Positions 25,250-33,655 of a stretch of 64,000 nt of DNA are shown here, piece after piece. Origin of the DNA: JACPVF01 sp964502095 (lineage in GTDB: Bacteria > Chloroflexota > Anaerolineae > Anaerolineales > Villigracilaceae); the NCBI GenBank assembly GCA_964502095.1, contig CAZCUF010000001.1, positions 310,001 to 374,000 on the forward strand, given 5' to 3'. The notes under the pieces were generated by a model, which ran no database searches, was not told where the DNA came from, and was given only the letters and a program-made list of their open reading frames with translations. The translations under genes were made by a program, and so were the position numbers. Each line of letters starts with the position of its first letter. Position 1 is the first letter of the stretch.

Positions 25250-25924
25250 ATGTTCTCGTCCGTTCGATTCGTCGCGCGCAGGCTCCTGCCGCTGATCGCA
25301 GATATCGAAGTGTACGGCTCCGCGGATCTGCCGCGCGGCGGATACATCTTTGCATCGAATCATCTGGGCCGTCTCGATTCGCTAATGGTCTATTACGCGC
25401 TCGATAACGACGATATTGTCCAGCCGCTGACCGACAAATACAAGCGGCATCCTTTCTTCAGCCTGGTAGCCAAATGGATGAAAATGGTCTGGCTGAGGCG
25501 CGGCGAGCCGGATATGAAGGCAATTCGCGAATTCGTCTCACGGCTGAAGAACGGCGCGGTGATGGTCATCGCGCCGGAGGGTACGCGTTCGAAAACAGCC
25601 AGCCTGCTAAAAGGCGAACCCGGCGTAATTTATATTGCCAGTTCGGCAGGCGTACCGATCATCCCCTGCGCGTTGACGGGCACGGAGGACGCACTGGTCA
25701 GCGCGCGCTTGAAGAAATTTCAACGCTTGAAGATCACGCTGACCGCGGGAAAATCGTTCATGCCCCCGGACCTCAAAGCGGTGCACGGCGCGGAACGCGA
25801 TCGTCTATTGCAATCTGCCACCGATGAATTGATGTGTCGCATCGCGGCTTTATTGCCTGAAAGTTACCGCGGCGTATACGCGGATCATCCCAAATTAAAG
25901 GAATTACTGCAACACGACTCTTAA
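25250..25924 (+). CDS. 1-acyl-glycerol-3-phosphate acyltransferase-like protein, copy 2
   Basis: A 224-residue paralog of the preceding gene with 'NHLGRLD' (His38-Asp43) and 'EGTRSKTA', and an identical 'YRGVYADHPxLKELL' C-terminus. It begins 3 bases after the first copy and must be co-transcribed. Retention of all acyltransferase motifs in both copies suggests two working enzymes with different substrates, not a decaying duplicate. Confidence 0.88.
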   Translation: MFSSVRFVARRLLPLIADIEVYGSADLPRGGYIFASNHLGRLDSLMVYYALDNDDIVQPLTDKYKRHPFFSLVAKWMKMVWLRRGEPDMKAIREFVSRLKNGAVMVIAPEGTRSKTASLLKGEPGVIYIASSAGVPIIPCALTGTEDALVSARLKKFQRLKITLTAGKSFMPPDLKAVHGAERDRLLQSATDELMCRIAALLPESYRGVYADHPKLKELLQHDS

Positions 25925-25927
25925 ACA

Positions 25928-25957
25928 CGAAGGGCATAAGCTTATGTATGCCCTTCG
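25928..25957. terminator. Hairpin between converging genes
   Basis: Perfect 11-base-pair stem CGAAGGGCATA / TATGCCCTTCG with an 8-base loop between the stops of plsC2 and the dihydropyrimidinase gene. No long T run on either side, so termination strength is uncertain. Confidence 0.6.
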
Positions 25958-25969
25958 CAGTAAATCCCT

Positions 25970-27382
25970 TTAGATCACTTCTCCTGTGTGCCTCTTCAAA
26001 AACTTCCCGCCGCCCGCCTTGCCCAGCCACTTCTCGCCGTCCACGATCAGCCTGCCGCGCAGAAAGACTTTCTCGGGATAGCCGGTAAGCTCCCAGCCTT
26101 CATACAAGTTATAGTCCGTGCGCTGGTGCGACATTGCCACGCCATATTTCACTTTCTTCTCCGGGTCCCAAATCGCGATATCCGCGTCCGCGCCCGGGAT
26201 GAGCGCGCCTTTGCGCGGGTACAATCCAAAAATTCTGGCGGGGTTGGTGCTCATATACGCCACAAATTGATTCGGCGTAATGCGTCCCGTCCGCACACCG
26301 TAAGTCCACAGAATCGGCATGCGATCCTGAATGCCGGGCAGGCCGTTCGGAATCCTGGTGAAGTCGTCCCTGCCCAATTCTTTTCCGGGGATCGCAATCT
26401 CGCGTCCTTCATAGACGATGGGTTTGGTCCCGTCAAAGAAGAACGAACAATGATCCGTGCCGACGGTTTGCAAAATATTCTCCGACAGCCCTTCCCAGAT
26501 GCGCGCATTGTCCTCCCTGGTGCGCATGGGCGGCGAACAGATCCATTTGGCGCCATCGGGACGGCGCAAATCATCTATCGAGAAAAATAAATACGGAGGA
26601 CAAGTCTCGCCCATCACCTTTACGCCGCGTTCGCGCGCGTATCGGAGCATATCCACTTCCTTCCCCACGTTCATGTGGACAATATAGACCGGCGAATCAG
26701 CTTCCGCGGCCATGGCCGCCATGCGCAGAGTGGCTTCCACCGCGCCCCACGCAGGGCGGGTCAGCGCGTGATATTCAGGCGAGGTATGCCCCGCGGCCAA
26801 TGCCTCCGCAGTCAGCGCTTCGATCACATCGCCATTCTCGCAATGCGCCATCATCAACATGCCATTTTCTTTTGCAATTTGCAAGGCCTTGAATATTCCG
26901 CCGTCGTCGAGGCGCAAACGGCCATTGTAGGCGGTAAATACTTTAAGGGTGGTGATGCCCAGCTCGCGCAGGGACGGTATCTCTTTGGCGATGCGCTCGT
27001 CGAAGCGAGTCAAATTCATGTGGAAGGAATAATCAATGGCGGCTTTCTCGGCTTTCTTCATCCACAAGTCCACGGAATATTTAAAGCCCTGTGGCTCCAA
27101 CACTGCAAAATCCATGGCGGTGGTCGTACCGCCGAAAGCCGCGGCTTTGTGACCCGTGTAATGGTCGTCGGAGGAGACCGTATCGAACATCGGCAGGTCG
27201 AGGTGCACATGCGGATCAATACCGCCGGGCATGACCAGCTTCCCCGACGCGTCGACTATTTGCGCGGAATCAGCTTCAAGGTCCAGGCCGATGCGGCTGA
27301 TTTTTTCGTCCTCGATCAAAATATCCGCTTTGAATGTGTCCGAAGCGGTGATGAGAGTCCCATTTTTGATCAGTGTTTTCAT
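25970..27382 (-). CDS. Dihydropyrimidinase / D-hydantoinase
   Basis: Cyclic-amidase-family zinc hydrolase that opens dihydropyrimidine or hydantoin rings to N-carbamoyl amino acids. The 470 residues hold the binuclear-metal ligands: 'GGIDPHVHL', the lysine to be carboxylated ('TTLKVF'), 'MAHCENGD', 'YIVHMNVG' and 'GTDHCSF'. Start set at the ATG 27382, just after the stop of the upstream transporter; a TTG at 27400 would overlap that gene. HyuA, a homologue, belongs to the E. coli ygeW-ygeY purine cluster, and the other members of that set lie further right in this window, but no purine operator was found here. Confidence 0.9.
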   Translation of the reverse strand: MKTLIKNGTLITASDTFKADILIEDEKISRIGLDLEADSAQIVDASGKLVMPGGIDPHVHLDLPMFDTVSSDDHYTGHKAAAFGGTTTAMDFAVLEPQGFKYSVDLWMKKAEKAAIDYSFHMNLTRFDERIAKEIPSLRELGITTLKVFTAYNGRLRLDDGGIFKALQIAKENGMLMMAHCENGDVIEALTAEALAAGHTSPEYHALTRPAWGAVEATLRMAAMAAEADSPVYIVHMNVGKEVDMLRYARERGVKVMGETCPPYLFFSIDDLRRPDGAKWICSPPMRTREDNARIWEGLSENILQTVGTDHCSFFFDGTKPIVYEGREIAIPGKELGRDDFTRIPNGLPGIQDRMPILWTYGVRTGRITPNQFVAYMSTNPARIFGLYPRKGALIPGADADIAIWDPEKKVKYGVAMSHQRTDYNLYEGWELTGYPEKVFLRGRLIVDGEKWLGKAGGGKFLKRHTGEVI

Positions 27383-27387
27383 GTCTA

Positions 27388-29223
27388 CTAAAGTCTCCAA
27401 AATAGAATCATGCCCAGCATCAGCATGACGAATGAAAGGATGGTCAGGGGCCAGCCACTGCGAAAGAAATCGCCAAAGGTATAGTTGCCCGGCGCGATCA
27501 TCATAATGTTAACCGGGTGTGCAAGCGGCGTGAAAAAAGAAGCCGAACAGCCGATGGCAGTCGCCACTGCAATGGCTTGCGGACTAATCCCCATGTGAAT
27601 CGCGGCGCTGATCGTCACCGGACCGGTTACCAAGGCCGTGACCTGACCGCCCATGATCTGCGTGAGAACAGCCGACAGAACATACGCGCCCGCCGCGACG
27701 CCCAGCGCGCCGAACGGTTCCACAATATTGAGCAGGCCCGTTCCGAGCAGGTCGGCCAGATGCGTTTCCACCATGGCATCGCTGACCACGTACATTCCAG
27801 CGATGAGAAAGACCGCCTGCCATTCCACAATCCGATAGCCTTCTTCCATCGAAACGCGCCCCAGCAGAAAATATAACACTGCCGCAGAAAGCATTGCCAA
27901 TTCGACCGGAACGCCAAGGATGGTCGCGACGATGGCGCCGGCAACGAGCGCGACCGCGAAAATTGCCATTTTCCCATCCACAGGCAGGTCACTGAGGTTG
28001 GGTTCAAACACGATGAAATCCGCGCCGTGATGCAGGTCGGGGATTCGATGCGGGGGCCCAACAATGAGAAGAGAATCGCCGGGTTTGATGGGAAGATCGG
28101 CGACATCCGTACGAAAACTGCGCTGGCCGCGTAAAAGAGCCAGCGCGGCAAAGCCATATTGAGAGCGAAAGTTGATATCCTTGAGCGTCTTGCCGATGGA
28201 CGAGGAACGCGGCGTGGGCGTCAACTCTGTCAGAGTCAGCCCATAGGTGGTGAGTGTGTTTTTCTCAGGGCGAAGGCGCACGCCTTTCTCGGCCAGCTTG
28301 AATACGCGTTCTTCGCGTCCCACGATCAACAGGATATCGTTCGGATGCAATACATCGGTCAATGCCGGTACGGAAAATGAACGCTCATTGTGATGACGCA
28401 TGGCCACGATGACAACGCCAAGCGTTTCGCCGATACCGCTCAGCTTCAGGGTTTGATTAACCAGCGGCGATGAAGGCGCGATCCGCCCCGCCCACAGGCG
28501 GTTGCCCAACGCGTAAAGTTCCTCCAACTCATTGCCCGATAAGCGCGCCAGGCTTTGCTCCACCGAGGGCTTGCGGTCCGGCAATAGACGTTTCCCAAAG
28601 AAACCGAAGAAGAGGACTCCCGCAATCGCGATCAAACTCCCGGCCGGCGTGAAATCCAAAATGTGCAAGGGGGCCTGTGGGGGATCGGCATTGGTAAGCA
28701 AATTGCTAACGATGATATTGGCAGTGGTGAAGTAGGTGGCGGCGCCGCCCAGCAGACTCCCATAAGCCACAGGGATCAATAATTTACTGGGACTGACACG
28801 CGTGCGGCGCGCGGCTTCCATGGCAATGGGAAGCACCAGCGCGCCCGCCGCGAGATTATTCATGAAGAGGGAGAAAAGCGCCGTAATGCCGGCAAATAGA
28901 GCGATCAAATAACTTTGATTGTTCCCGCCCCAGCGGACCAATCTTTGTGCGAGCCAGCGTGTGATGCCGCTCTTTTCCAGAGCGTGTGTGAGAAAAAACA
29001 ACGAGATCAGAATTAGGATAACCGGCTGTCCAAACCCCGATACGATGTTGCCGGCGGCGGCAGGCGTATGAGCCGGCCCCAACATGCCAAAGCCAAATAA
29101 TTGCAAAATCCCCAGCATGACCGCCATCAGCAATGCGGCCAGGTCGATACGGAGACGGTTCGCAATCACAAAAGCCAATGGTACAAAAATGACGCCAATC
29201 AGGATCCATTGCGGGAGTGTCAT
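27388..29223 (-). CDS. SLC13-type permease with two RCK_C domains
   Basis: A 611-residue membrane transporter of the DASS/CitMHS kind. Hydrophobic segments fill residues about 1-205 and 400-611; between them, about 210-385, lie two TrkA-C (RCK_C) regulatory domains ('SFSVPALTDVLHPNDILLIVG', 'RTDVADLPIKPGDSLLIVGP'). Such proteins carry dicarboxylates, sulfate or similar anions; the substrate is not evident. It directly precedes the dihydropyrimidinase gene in one operon, so import of a cyclic ureide or an organic acid product is possible but unproven. Confidence 0.85.
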   Translation of the reverse strand: MTLPQWILIGVIFVPLAFVIANRLRIDLAALLMAVMLGILQLFGFGMLGPAHTPAAAGNIVSGFGQPVILILISLFFLTHALEKSGITRWLAQRLVRWGGNNQSYLIALFAGITALFSLFMNNLAAGALVLPIAMEAARRTRVSPSKLLIPVAYGSLLGGAATYFTTANIIVSNLLTNADPPQAPLHILDFTPAGSLIAIAGVLFFGFFGKRLLPDRKPSVEQSLARLSGNELEELYALGNRLWAGRIAPSSPLVNQTLKLSGIGETLGVVIVAMRHHNERSFSVPALTDVLHPNDILLIVGREERVFKLAEKGVRLRPEKNTLTTYGLTLTELTPTPRSSSIGKTLKDINFRSQYGFAALALLRGQRSFRTDVADLPIKPGDSLLIVGPPHRIPDLHHGADFIVFEPNLSDLPVDGKMAIFAVALVAGAIVATILGVPVELAMLSAAVLYFLLGRVSMEEGYRIVEWQAVFLIAGMYVVSDAMVETHLADLLGTGLLNIVEPFGALGVAAGAYVLSAVLTQIMGGQVTALVTGPVTISAAIHMGISPQAIAVATAIGCSASFFTPLAHPVNIMMIAPGNYTFGDFFRSGWPLTILSFVMLMLGMILFWRL

Positions 29224-29279
29224 GTCAATTTCAATGCCTCGTCAGTGAAGGTCGGGAGTGGAAGGCTTTACGCGGCGAT

Positions 29280-29849
29280 TCAACCCGCCGATATTTCATC
29301 ATAAGAGCCGGGCGATTCCTTAATTCCCAGCAGTGCGATCAATATCTCCGGCGGAATATCCGCATCGGGTAAATCGGTTTTATACAACTGCTCATTTTCG
29401 GCGCGCTCGCGCAAAGAACGCCACAACGTTTGCCGCTCTTCGCCTGCCACAACCAGATCATTCAAAGTCTCGGCTTTCAACAAGTATTCGCCGGTTGTGT
29501 AAAGAAACGTCAGCCGCTTCCACTTATCCGCGCGAATTGGCTGGGCTAATTTCTCCAGGCTCCCCAATTGAATCTTGTAATATTCTTCGTGAGCGCGCGG
29601 GTGTTTCGCTTCCTCGCGCAGGAGTTCGCTGCGCGTGGTCAATTCGTGGCCGCGCACTTCGGCGATAAACTCGATCTGTCCACCGCGTTCGACGAAAGAC
29701 ACAGGCTGGTAAAAAGCCAGGTAGTCCACAGCCACAACTTTCGGGGCGGAGCGAAGCGGGATGCGATACCATCCCAGCATGCGCGCAATTTCCAGGTCGC
29801 GCGGCGAGGGCAGAAGGCAGACCAGGATTAAATCCGTCGAAGCAACCAT
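29280..29849 (-). CDS. Conserved hypothetical protein
   Basis: A 189-residue soluble protein that I do not recognise with confidence. It begins 'LILVCLLPSPRDLEIARMLG', contains 'VAVDYLAFYQPVSF' and a central 'EEYYKIQLGSLEKLAQPI' region, then an acidic helical C-terminus. The N-terminal half could be a small PUA-like or beta-barrel domain. No signal peptide or membrane segment. It is transcribed away from the GH18 gene across only 33 bases, with TAAAAT 7 bases before its ATG. Confidence 0.6.
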   Translation of the reverse strand: MVASTDLILVCLLPSPRDLEIARMLGWYRIPLRSAPKVVAVDYLAFYQPVSFVERGGQIEFIAEVRGHELTTRSELLREEAKHPRAHEEYYKIQLGSLEKLAQPIRADKWKRLTFLYTTGEYLLKAETLNDLVVAGEERQTLWRSLRERAENEQLYKTDLPDADIPPEILIALLGIKESPGSYDEISAG

Positions 29850-29856
29850 CCCTGTA

Positions 29857-29876
29857 ATTTTATACCATACTATAAT
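29857..29876. promoter_or_regulatory. Back-to-back -10 boxes of two divergent genes
   Basis: In a 33-base gap, TAAAAT on the reverse strand (29857-29862) lies 7 bases before one ATG and TATAAT on the forward strand (29871-29876) lies 6 bases before the other. Polymerase at one would cover the other, so the two genes should be expressed in a mutually exclusive way, and both mRNAs should be leaderless. Confidence 0.5.
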
Positions 29877-29882
29877 CGGTCA

Positions 29883-30893
29883 ATGAAGAGCCTGCTGACA
29901 TTTTTGACCGCGCTTGCGCTTACGGCTTGTACGCCGGAGATGATCCCGATTCCCATCACGCCTCAAGTTGTTCCCACCTCGACGGACTCACCCGTGCCGA
30001 CACCCTCCCCAACTCCCATGTCATCGCCTGCACCCGCCAGCCATTTCTCGATCATCGGCTACTTTCCCGATTACCGCGAGCTCGATCTCGATTGGGGAAA
30101 ATATCTGACCGATATTATTTATTTTTCCGCCGAGCCGCGCGCAGACGGGTCTCTCGATACCAGCCGCCTTACGGACAAAGTCTTTCAGGGCTTGAATGAG
30201 ATGAAAGCAAAGTACGGCACGCGCATTTATATTTCGTTCGGCGGCTGGGAACGTTCTTCCGGTTTCGCACCCATGGCCGCCAAATCGGAAACGCGCCGGC
30301 AATTCATTCAAAATGTTTTAAATTTCGCGCTGGAGCACAATCTGGACGGCGTGGACATCGATTGGGAATTTCCCGAGGACGATGTACAGCACAAAAATAA
30401 CATCGCCCTGCTGACGGAAATGCAGACCGCGCTCGCGCCGCATCACATGATCGTCACGCTGGCGCTCTCACCCGCTTCCGACAGGCCTCTTTCGAGCTAC
30501 GCGGACGTGGACCGCGTTCACGTCATGTCCTATGACAACGGGCCACGCCATTCGACCTACGACCAAGCCGTCAAGGACATGAAATTCTTTGTCGATGCGG
30601 GTTTCGCCAAAGAGAATCTATTTCTCGGCGTGCCGTTCTACGGGCGAGTCATCAACAATCCCCAGCAGGAATATTCCTATCAAGAGATCGTCGGAGAATA
30701 TCACCCCGCGCCCGGCCAGGATGAAATCGGCGGAATTTACTTCAATGGAATCCGCACCATTCAACGCAAGACCTGTTACGCGTTTCAAAACAGATTCGGC
30801 GGTGTGATGATCTGGGAATTGGGACAGGATACCGCCGATGACACATCGCTTTTACAGGCGATTCATCGGGCCGTGGCAAACGGCTGTAAATAA
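29883..30893 (+). CDS. GH18 chitinase-like lipoprotein
   Basis: A 336-residue exported glycoside hydrolase of family 18. Lipobox ends at Cys16 ('LALTAC'), followed by a Thr/Pro/Ser linker to about residue 52 and the TIM barrel. The catalytic motif DGVDIDWE (155-162) has the acid Glu162 intact; 'ISFGGW' (strand 3) and the closing 'GGVMIWELGQD' strand are also typical. Likely hydrolyses chitin- or peptidoglycan-like beta-1,4-GlcNAc bonds at the cell surface. No chitin-binding module is present. Start follows TATAAT by 6 bases. Confidence 0.9.
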   Translation: MKSLLTFLTALALTACTPEMIPIPITPQVVPTSTDSPVPTPSPTPMSSPAPASHFSIIGYFPDYRELDLDWGKYLTDIIYFSAEPRADGSLDTSRLTDKVFQGLNEMKAKYGTRIYISFGGWERSSGFAPMAAKSETRRQFIQNVLNFALEHNLDGVDIDWEFPEDDVQHKNNIALLTEMQTALAPHHMIVTLALSPASDRPLSSYADVDRVHVMSYDNGPRHSTYDQAVKDMKFFVDAGFAKENLFLGVPFYGRVINNPQQEYSYQEIVGEYHPAPGQDEIGGIYFNGIRTIQRKTCYAFQNRFGGVMIWELGQDTADDTSLLQAIHRAVANGCK

Positions 30894-30930
30894 TAAAAAG
30901 CAGTCGACTCTAGCACCAAATGGCAAACAA

Positions 30931-30959
30931 AATCGAGGCGGTCATAGACCGCCTCGATT
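30931..30959. terminator. Terminator of the PLP-enzyme gene
   Basis: Perfect 13-base-pair stem AATCGAGGCGGTC / GACCGCCTCGATT with a 3-base loop, between converging stops; on the reverse strand followed by TTTGTTTG. Confidence 0.8.
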
Positions 30960-30961
30960 GA

Positions 30962-32428
30962 TTACAGCAAGCCCACTTCTTTGTTGAACTCAACGATCAG
31001 TTCGTCAATTTCATCAGCCTGTTTCTGAACGTCGGTCCAATAGTTCGGCTCGTACCATTGCCGCTGGATTTCGTCATAAGTCCTGCCCTGCTGTTCGACC
31101 CAGGTGTAATACTTCAGGTTGTGCACGCGGCGGCGGTCGGTATAACGCAGTTCAAGCATGTTATCCGTCGTTTCGCCCTGCAGATAGCGGGCAAAATCGG
31201 CCGCGGCATCTTTCTCCGTGTATTGGCCGAATTCCTGATGCATTTCATGGATGCGGGAACGGTAGAGTTCCATCGAGTCGGTCAGCACCGTCAGCATGAT
31301 ATCGTTCTCGCCCATCTCGTAGTATTTGGCAGTTTTGATCGCACTCAATACATTCGAGACGCCCGAGAAGCCCAGCAGATCCAATTGATTGACAACGGCT
31401 TCGGGAACGCCTTTTTCGACCAGATAGGCGCGCCCGGTCTCTTCGGCGAACAAACGGGAAATATTGACGACGGCCTGATCGTCAATCGCCACGACCACGT
31501 CCGTGTTCTTCGTGTTGTGAATCCACGGCACGTGCTTATCGCCGATGCCTTCGATGCGGTGCGCGCCAAATCCGTTTTCCAACAGCGTTGGGCATTGCAA
31601 AGCTTCACTGGCAACGATCTTGCTGTCCGGAAATAGTTGTTTCAGGTAATCGCCGCTGGCAATCGTCCCGGCAGAACCGGTGGCCGAAGCCATGCCGCGA
31701 TAGTGATCGTCCTTGCCCATCACCTGCTTGAGCACTTCCTCCATCGCATGGCCGGTCACTTCATAATGCCAGAGATAATTACCGAATTCCTCGAATTGAT
31801 TGAAGATCATCAAATCCTGGCCCGAAGTGCGCAGTTCCTTGCACTTGTCGAAAATCTCTTTGACGTTCGACTCAGAACCCGGCGTTTTGATGGTCTCGCC
31901 TGCGATCGTGGCCAGCCATTCGAAGCGTTCTTTCGACATGCCCTCCGGCAGGATTGCGATCGATTCACAGCCCAGCAATGCGGAATCATACGCGCCGCCG
32001 CGGCAGTAGTTGCCGGTGGAGGGCCAAACCGCTTTCTGCGTGGTCGGGTCGAACTGACCTGTAACCAGCCGCGGCACCAGACAGCTAAACGCCGCCCCGA
32101 CTTTGTGCGCGCCGGTCGGGAACCATTTTCCAACCAACGCGATGATGCGCGCCGGAACACCCGTCAGCGAAGAGGGAAGTTCGAGAAAGTTGACCCCGCC
32201 AAAAGTTCCGCCTGAAGCGACGGGCTGATTACGCCAGGTAATACGGAACAGGTTGCGCGGGTCCACATCCCACAAGCCCACCTTCTTCAGCTGTTCCTTG
32301 ATTTTCGCAGGCGTCTTGGAAGGGTCTTTCATCTGGGCAAAAGTGGGAATGATGATATTTCGCTCGCGGGCGCGCTGAATCGCCCGGGCACGACGGTCTT
32401 TTTGAACGGTCAGGTCGATAGTAGTCAT
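30962..32428 (-). CDS. Fold-type-II PLP enzyme, unassigned, purine-regulon member
   Basis: A 488-residue pyridoxal-phosphate enzyme of the threonine dehydratase/cysteine synthase fold. The Schiff-base lysine is in 'TGAHKVGAAF', a phosphate-loop-like 'GSAGTIASGD' is near the middle, and 'WPSTGNYCRGGA' follows the lysine. It is longer than cysteine synthase or diaminopropionate ammonia-lyase (300-400) and not a close match to either. Start at 32428 has AGGAGA; the frame runs 10 codons upstream. Its promoter carries the palindrome also found at the purine operon 29 kb away, so a role as ammonia-lyase or similar in that pathway (the place YgeX holds in E. coli) is a reasonable inference. It is monocistronic. 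Confidence 0.8.
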   Translation of the reverse strand: MTTIDLTVQKDRRARAIQRARERNIIIPTFAQMKDPSKTPAKIKEQLKKVGLWDVDPRNLFRITWRNQPVASGGTFGGVNFLELPSSLTGVPARIIALVGKWFPTGAHKVGAAFSCLVPRLVTGQFDPTTQKAVWPSTGNYCRGGAYDSALLGCESIAILPEGMSKERFEWLATIAGETIKTPGSESNVKEIFDKCKELRTSGQDLMIFNQFEEFGNYLWHYEVTGHAMEEVLKQVMGKDDHYRGMASATGSAGTIASGDYLKQLFPDSKIVASEALQCPTLLENGFGAHRIEGIGDKHVPWIHNTKNTDVVVAIDDQAVVNISRLFAEETGRAYLVEKGVPEAVVNQLDLLGFSGVSNVLSAIKTAKYYEMGENDIMLTVLTDSMELYRSRIHEMHQEFGQYTEKDAAADFARYLQGETTDNMLELRYTDRRRVHNLKYYTWVEQQGRTYDEIQRQWYEPNYWTDVQKQADEIDELIVEFNKEVGLL

Positions 32429-32444
32429 GGGAAATCTCCTGAAA

Positions 32445-32461
32445 AAGTTGTCAGACAACTT
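32445..32461. promoter_or_regulatory. Palindromic operator, copy A
   Basis: AAGTTGTCAGACAACTT, a perfect 8-1-8 palindrome. It contains GTC-A-GAC, which fits the general GntR-family core GTM-N-KAC. It begins 2 bases after the -10 box and covers the expected transcription start, so binding would block transcription. On the strand of the gene it differs at one of 17 bases from copy B at 61563-61579. The likely ligand protein is the GntR/UTRA regulator at 57636-58349. Confidence 0.8.
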
Positions 32462-32463
32462 GT

Positions 32464-32492
32464 ATTATATCTTACGATTGCGGAATGACCAA
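32464..32492 (-). promoter_or_regulatory. Promoter of the PLP-enzyme gene
   Basis: Reverse strand TTGGTC (32487-32492), 17 bases, TATAAT (32464-32469), followed at once by the palindromic operator. Confidence 0.65.
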
Positions 32493-32551
32493 TAACCTAT
32501 TTTTAGCGAAAAGGTTCCTGCTTAAAATCTGAAAACGCGAAGGAGACCAAA

Positions 32552-32980
32552 ATGAAATCTTCCACCACCGGAGCCGTTTCAGGTTGTATCGTTTGGGTGT
32601 TGGTCTTTGCCATTCTCGGAACGTGTGTGTTTCCAGTTGCCCTGGTTGTCGGCGGAATCACCGCGGCCAGCAATTTCGCGGTTGGAATTGTCGGACCGAT
32701 GGTTTGCCCCAAAGAGACCATTGCACAGATTAACACGTACGCGACCACCTCCAGAGATAGCAATGGGTATGAAATTCCCTCGACAGGTTATGAAATTCAA
32801 TGTATGGATTCGAGCGGACAGGTTGTGCATACCGACCCGGTCGGATTCGCGTTCATTTGGGATGGAATCCTTTTGGCGGCTGGCGTCGCATTGACCGCCT
32901 TGCTGGCTTTTCTATTGGCAACGCCGGCAGGAATCCTGATCGGAAGAATGCTGGGCAGGAAAAAACCGGCAACCACTTAA
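32552..32980 (+). CDS. Small membrane protein, unknown function
   Basis: A 142-residue protein with hydrophobic segments near 8-35 and 100-130 and a hydrophilic loop with two Cys between them ('MVCPKETIAQIN', 'YEIQCMDSSG'), likely facing outwards. It ends in a basic 'GRMLGRKKPATT'. The ATG follows AAGGAG. No family recognised; it sits between a divergent PLP-enzyme gene and a convergent methyltransferase gene. Confidence 0.7.
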   Translation: MKSSTTGAVSGCIVWVLVFAILGTCVFPVALVVGGITAASNFAVGIVGPMVCPKETIAQINTYATTSRDSNGYEIPSTGYEIQCMDSSGQVVHTDPVGFAFIWDGILLAAGVALTALLAFLLATPAGILIGRMLGRKKPATT

Positions 32981-32983
32981 TGT

Positions 32984-33011
32984 AAAAGTCCCGTAGTTTA
33001 CGGGACTTTTT
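32984..33011. terminator. Bidirectional terminator
   Basis: Stem AGTCCCGTA / TACGGGACT with a 3-base loop, flanked by AAAA on the left and TTTTT on the right, between two converging genes. Confidence 0.88.
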
Positions 33012-33013
33012 AT

Positions 33014-33655
33014 TTACTTTTTATACGCCACCATCACCCCATCGCGTACAGGGATGAGCGAAACGATCCAATCGGAATCTTGCGTGATCGCGTGCGTAAA
33101 TTCGCGCACGCCTTCCGTGGCCGCCGTTTTATCTTTTTTATCGAAGATGCGGCCGCTCCACAACACATTGTCAACGATGAGCGCGCCGCCCGAGCGCAAT
33201 TTCGCTTTGATCAGCGGAAGCGATTTAGGATAATCTGCTTTCTCGATGTCATTGAAGATCAAGTCGAACAGGCCGGGTGTGTTGGTCAGCGTTTCAATCG
33301 CTTCAGCCACATGATATTGGATGAGATTCCCGAATCCCAGCCTGGACAGATGACTGGTCGCCATTTGAGAGAGTTTCTCATCCCAGACGACATGATGCAC
33401 CAACCCGCCGCCATTTTCCTGCACTGCTTTCGCAAACCAAGCTGTGGAATAACCGTACCCGGAACCCATCTCGAAAACTGTTTTGGCTTTGATCATGCGC
33501 GCCACTTGATAACAGGCATAGCCCGCGGCCGGGCCAATGATCGGAAAATCGGTTTCCGCCGCATATGCCTCCATTGCAACCATTTCGTCGGGCCGCGCTG
33601 GAACGAGCGTGGTCAAAAAGCCTTGAACTGTGGAATACTTTAATAGGTCAGCCAT
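33014..33655 (-). CDS. O-methyltransferase, catechol/caffeoyl-CoA type
   Basis: A 213-residue SAM-dependent methyltransferase of family 3. The SAM motif 'VFEMGSGYGYSTAWFAKA', 'FDLIFNDIEKADYP' and 'GGALIVDNVLWSGRI' are in the expected order. The start at 33655 has GGAGGA at good spacing and overlaps the stop of the upstream lyase gene by 8 bases, so the two are coupled. Acceptor unknown. Confidence 0.88.
   Translation of the reverse strand: MADLLKYSTVQGFLTTLVPARPDEMVAMEAYAAETDFPIIGPAAGYACYQVARMIKAKTVFEMGSGYGYSTAWFAKAVQENGGGLVHHVVWDEKLSQMATSHLSRLGFGNLIQYHVAEAIETLTNTPGLFDLIFNDIEKADYPKSLPLIKAKLRSGGALIVDNVLWSGRIFDKKDKTAATEGVREFTHAITQDSDWIVSLIPVRDGVMVAYKK

Noticed and set aside
26675..27391. 238-codon forward frame over the dihydropyrimidinase gene
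   Set aside because: Antisense shadow of a gene with complete catalytic motifs; His/Arg-rich with no recognisable domain.
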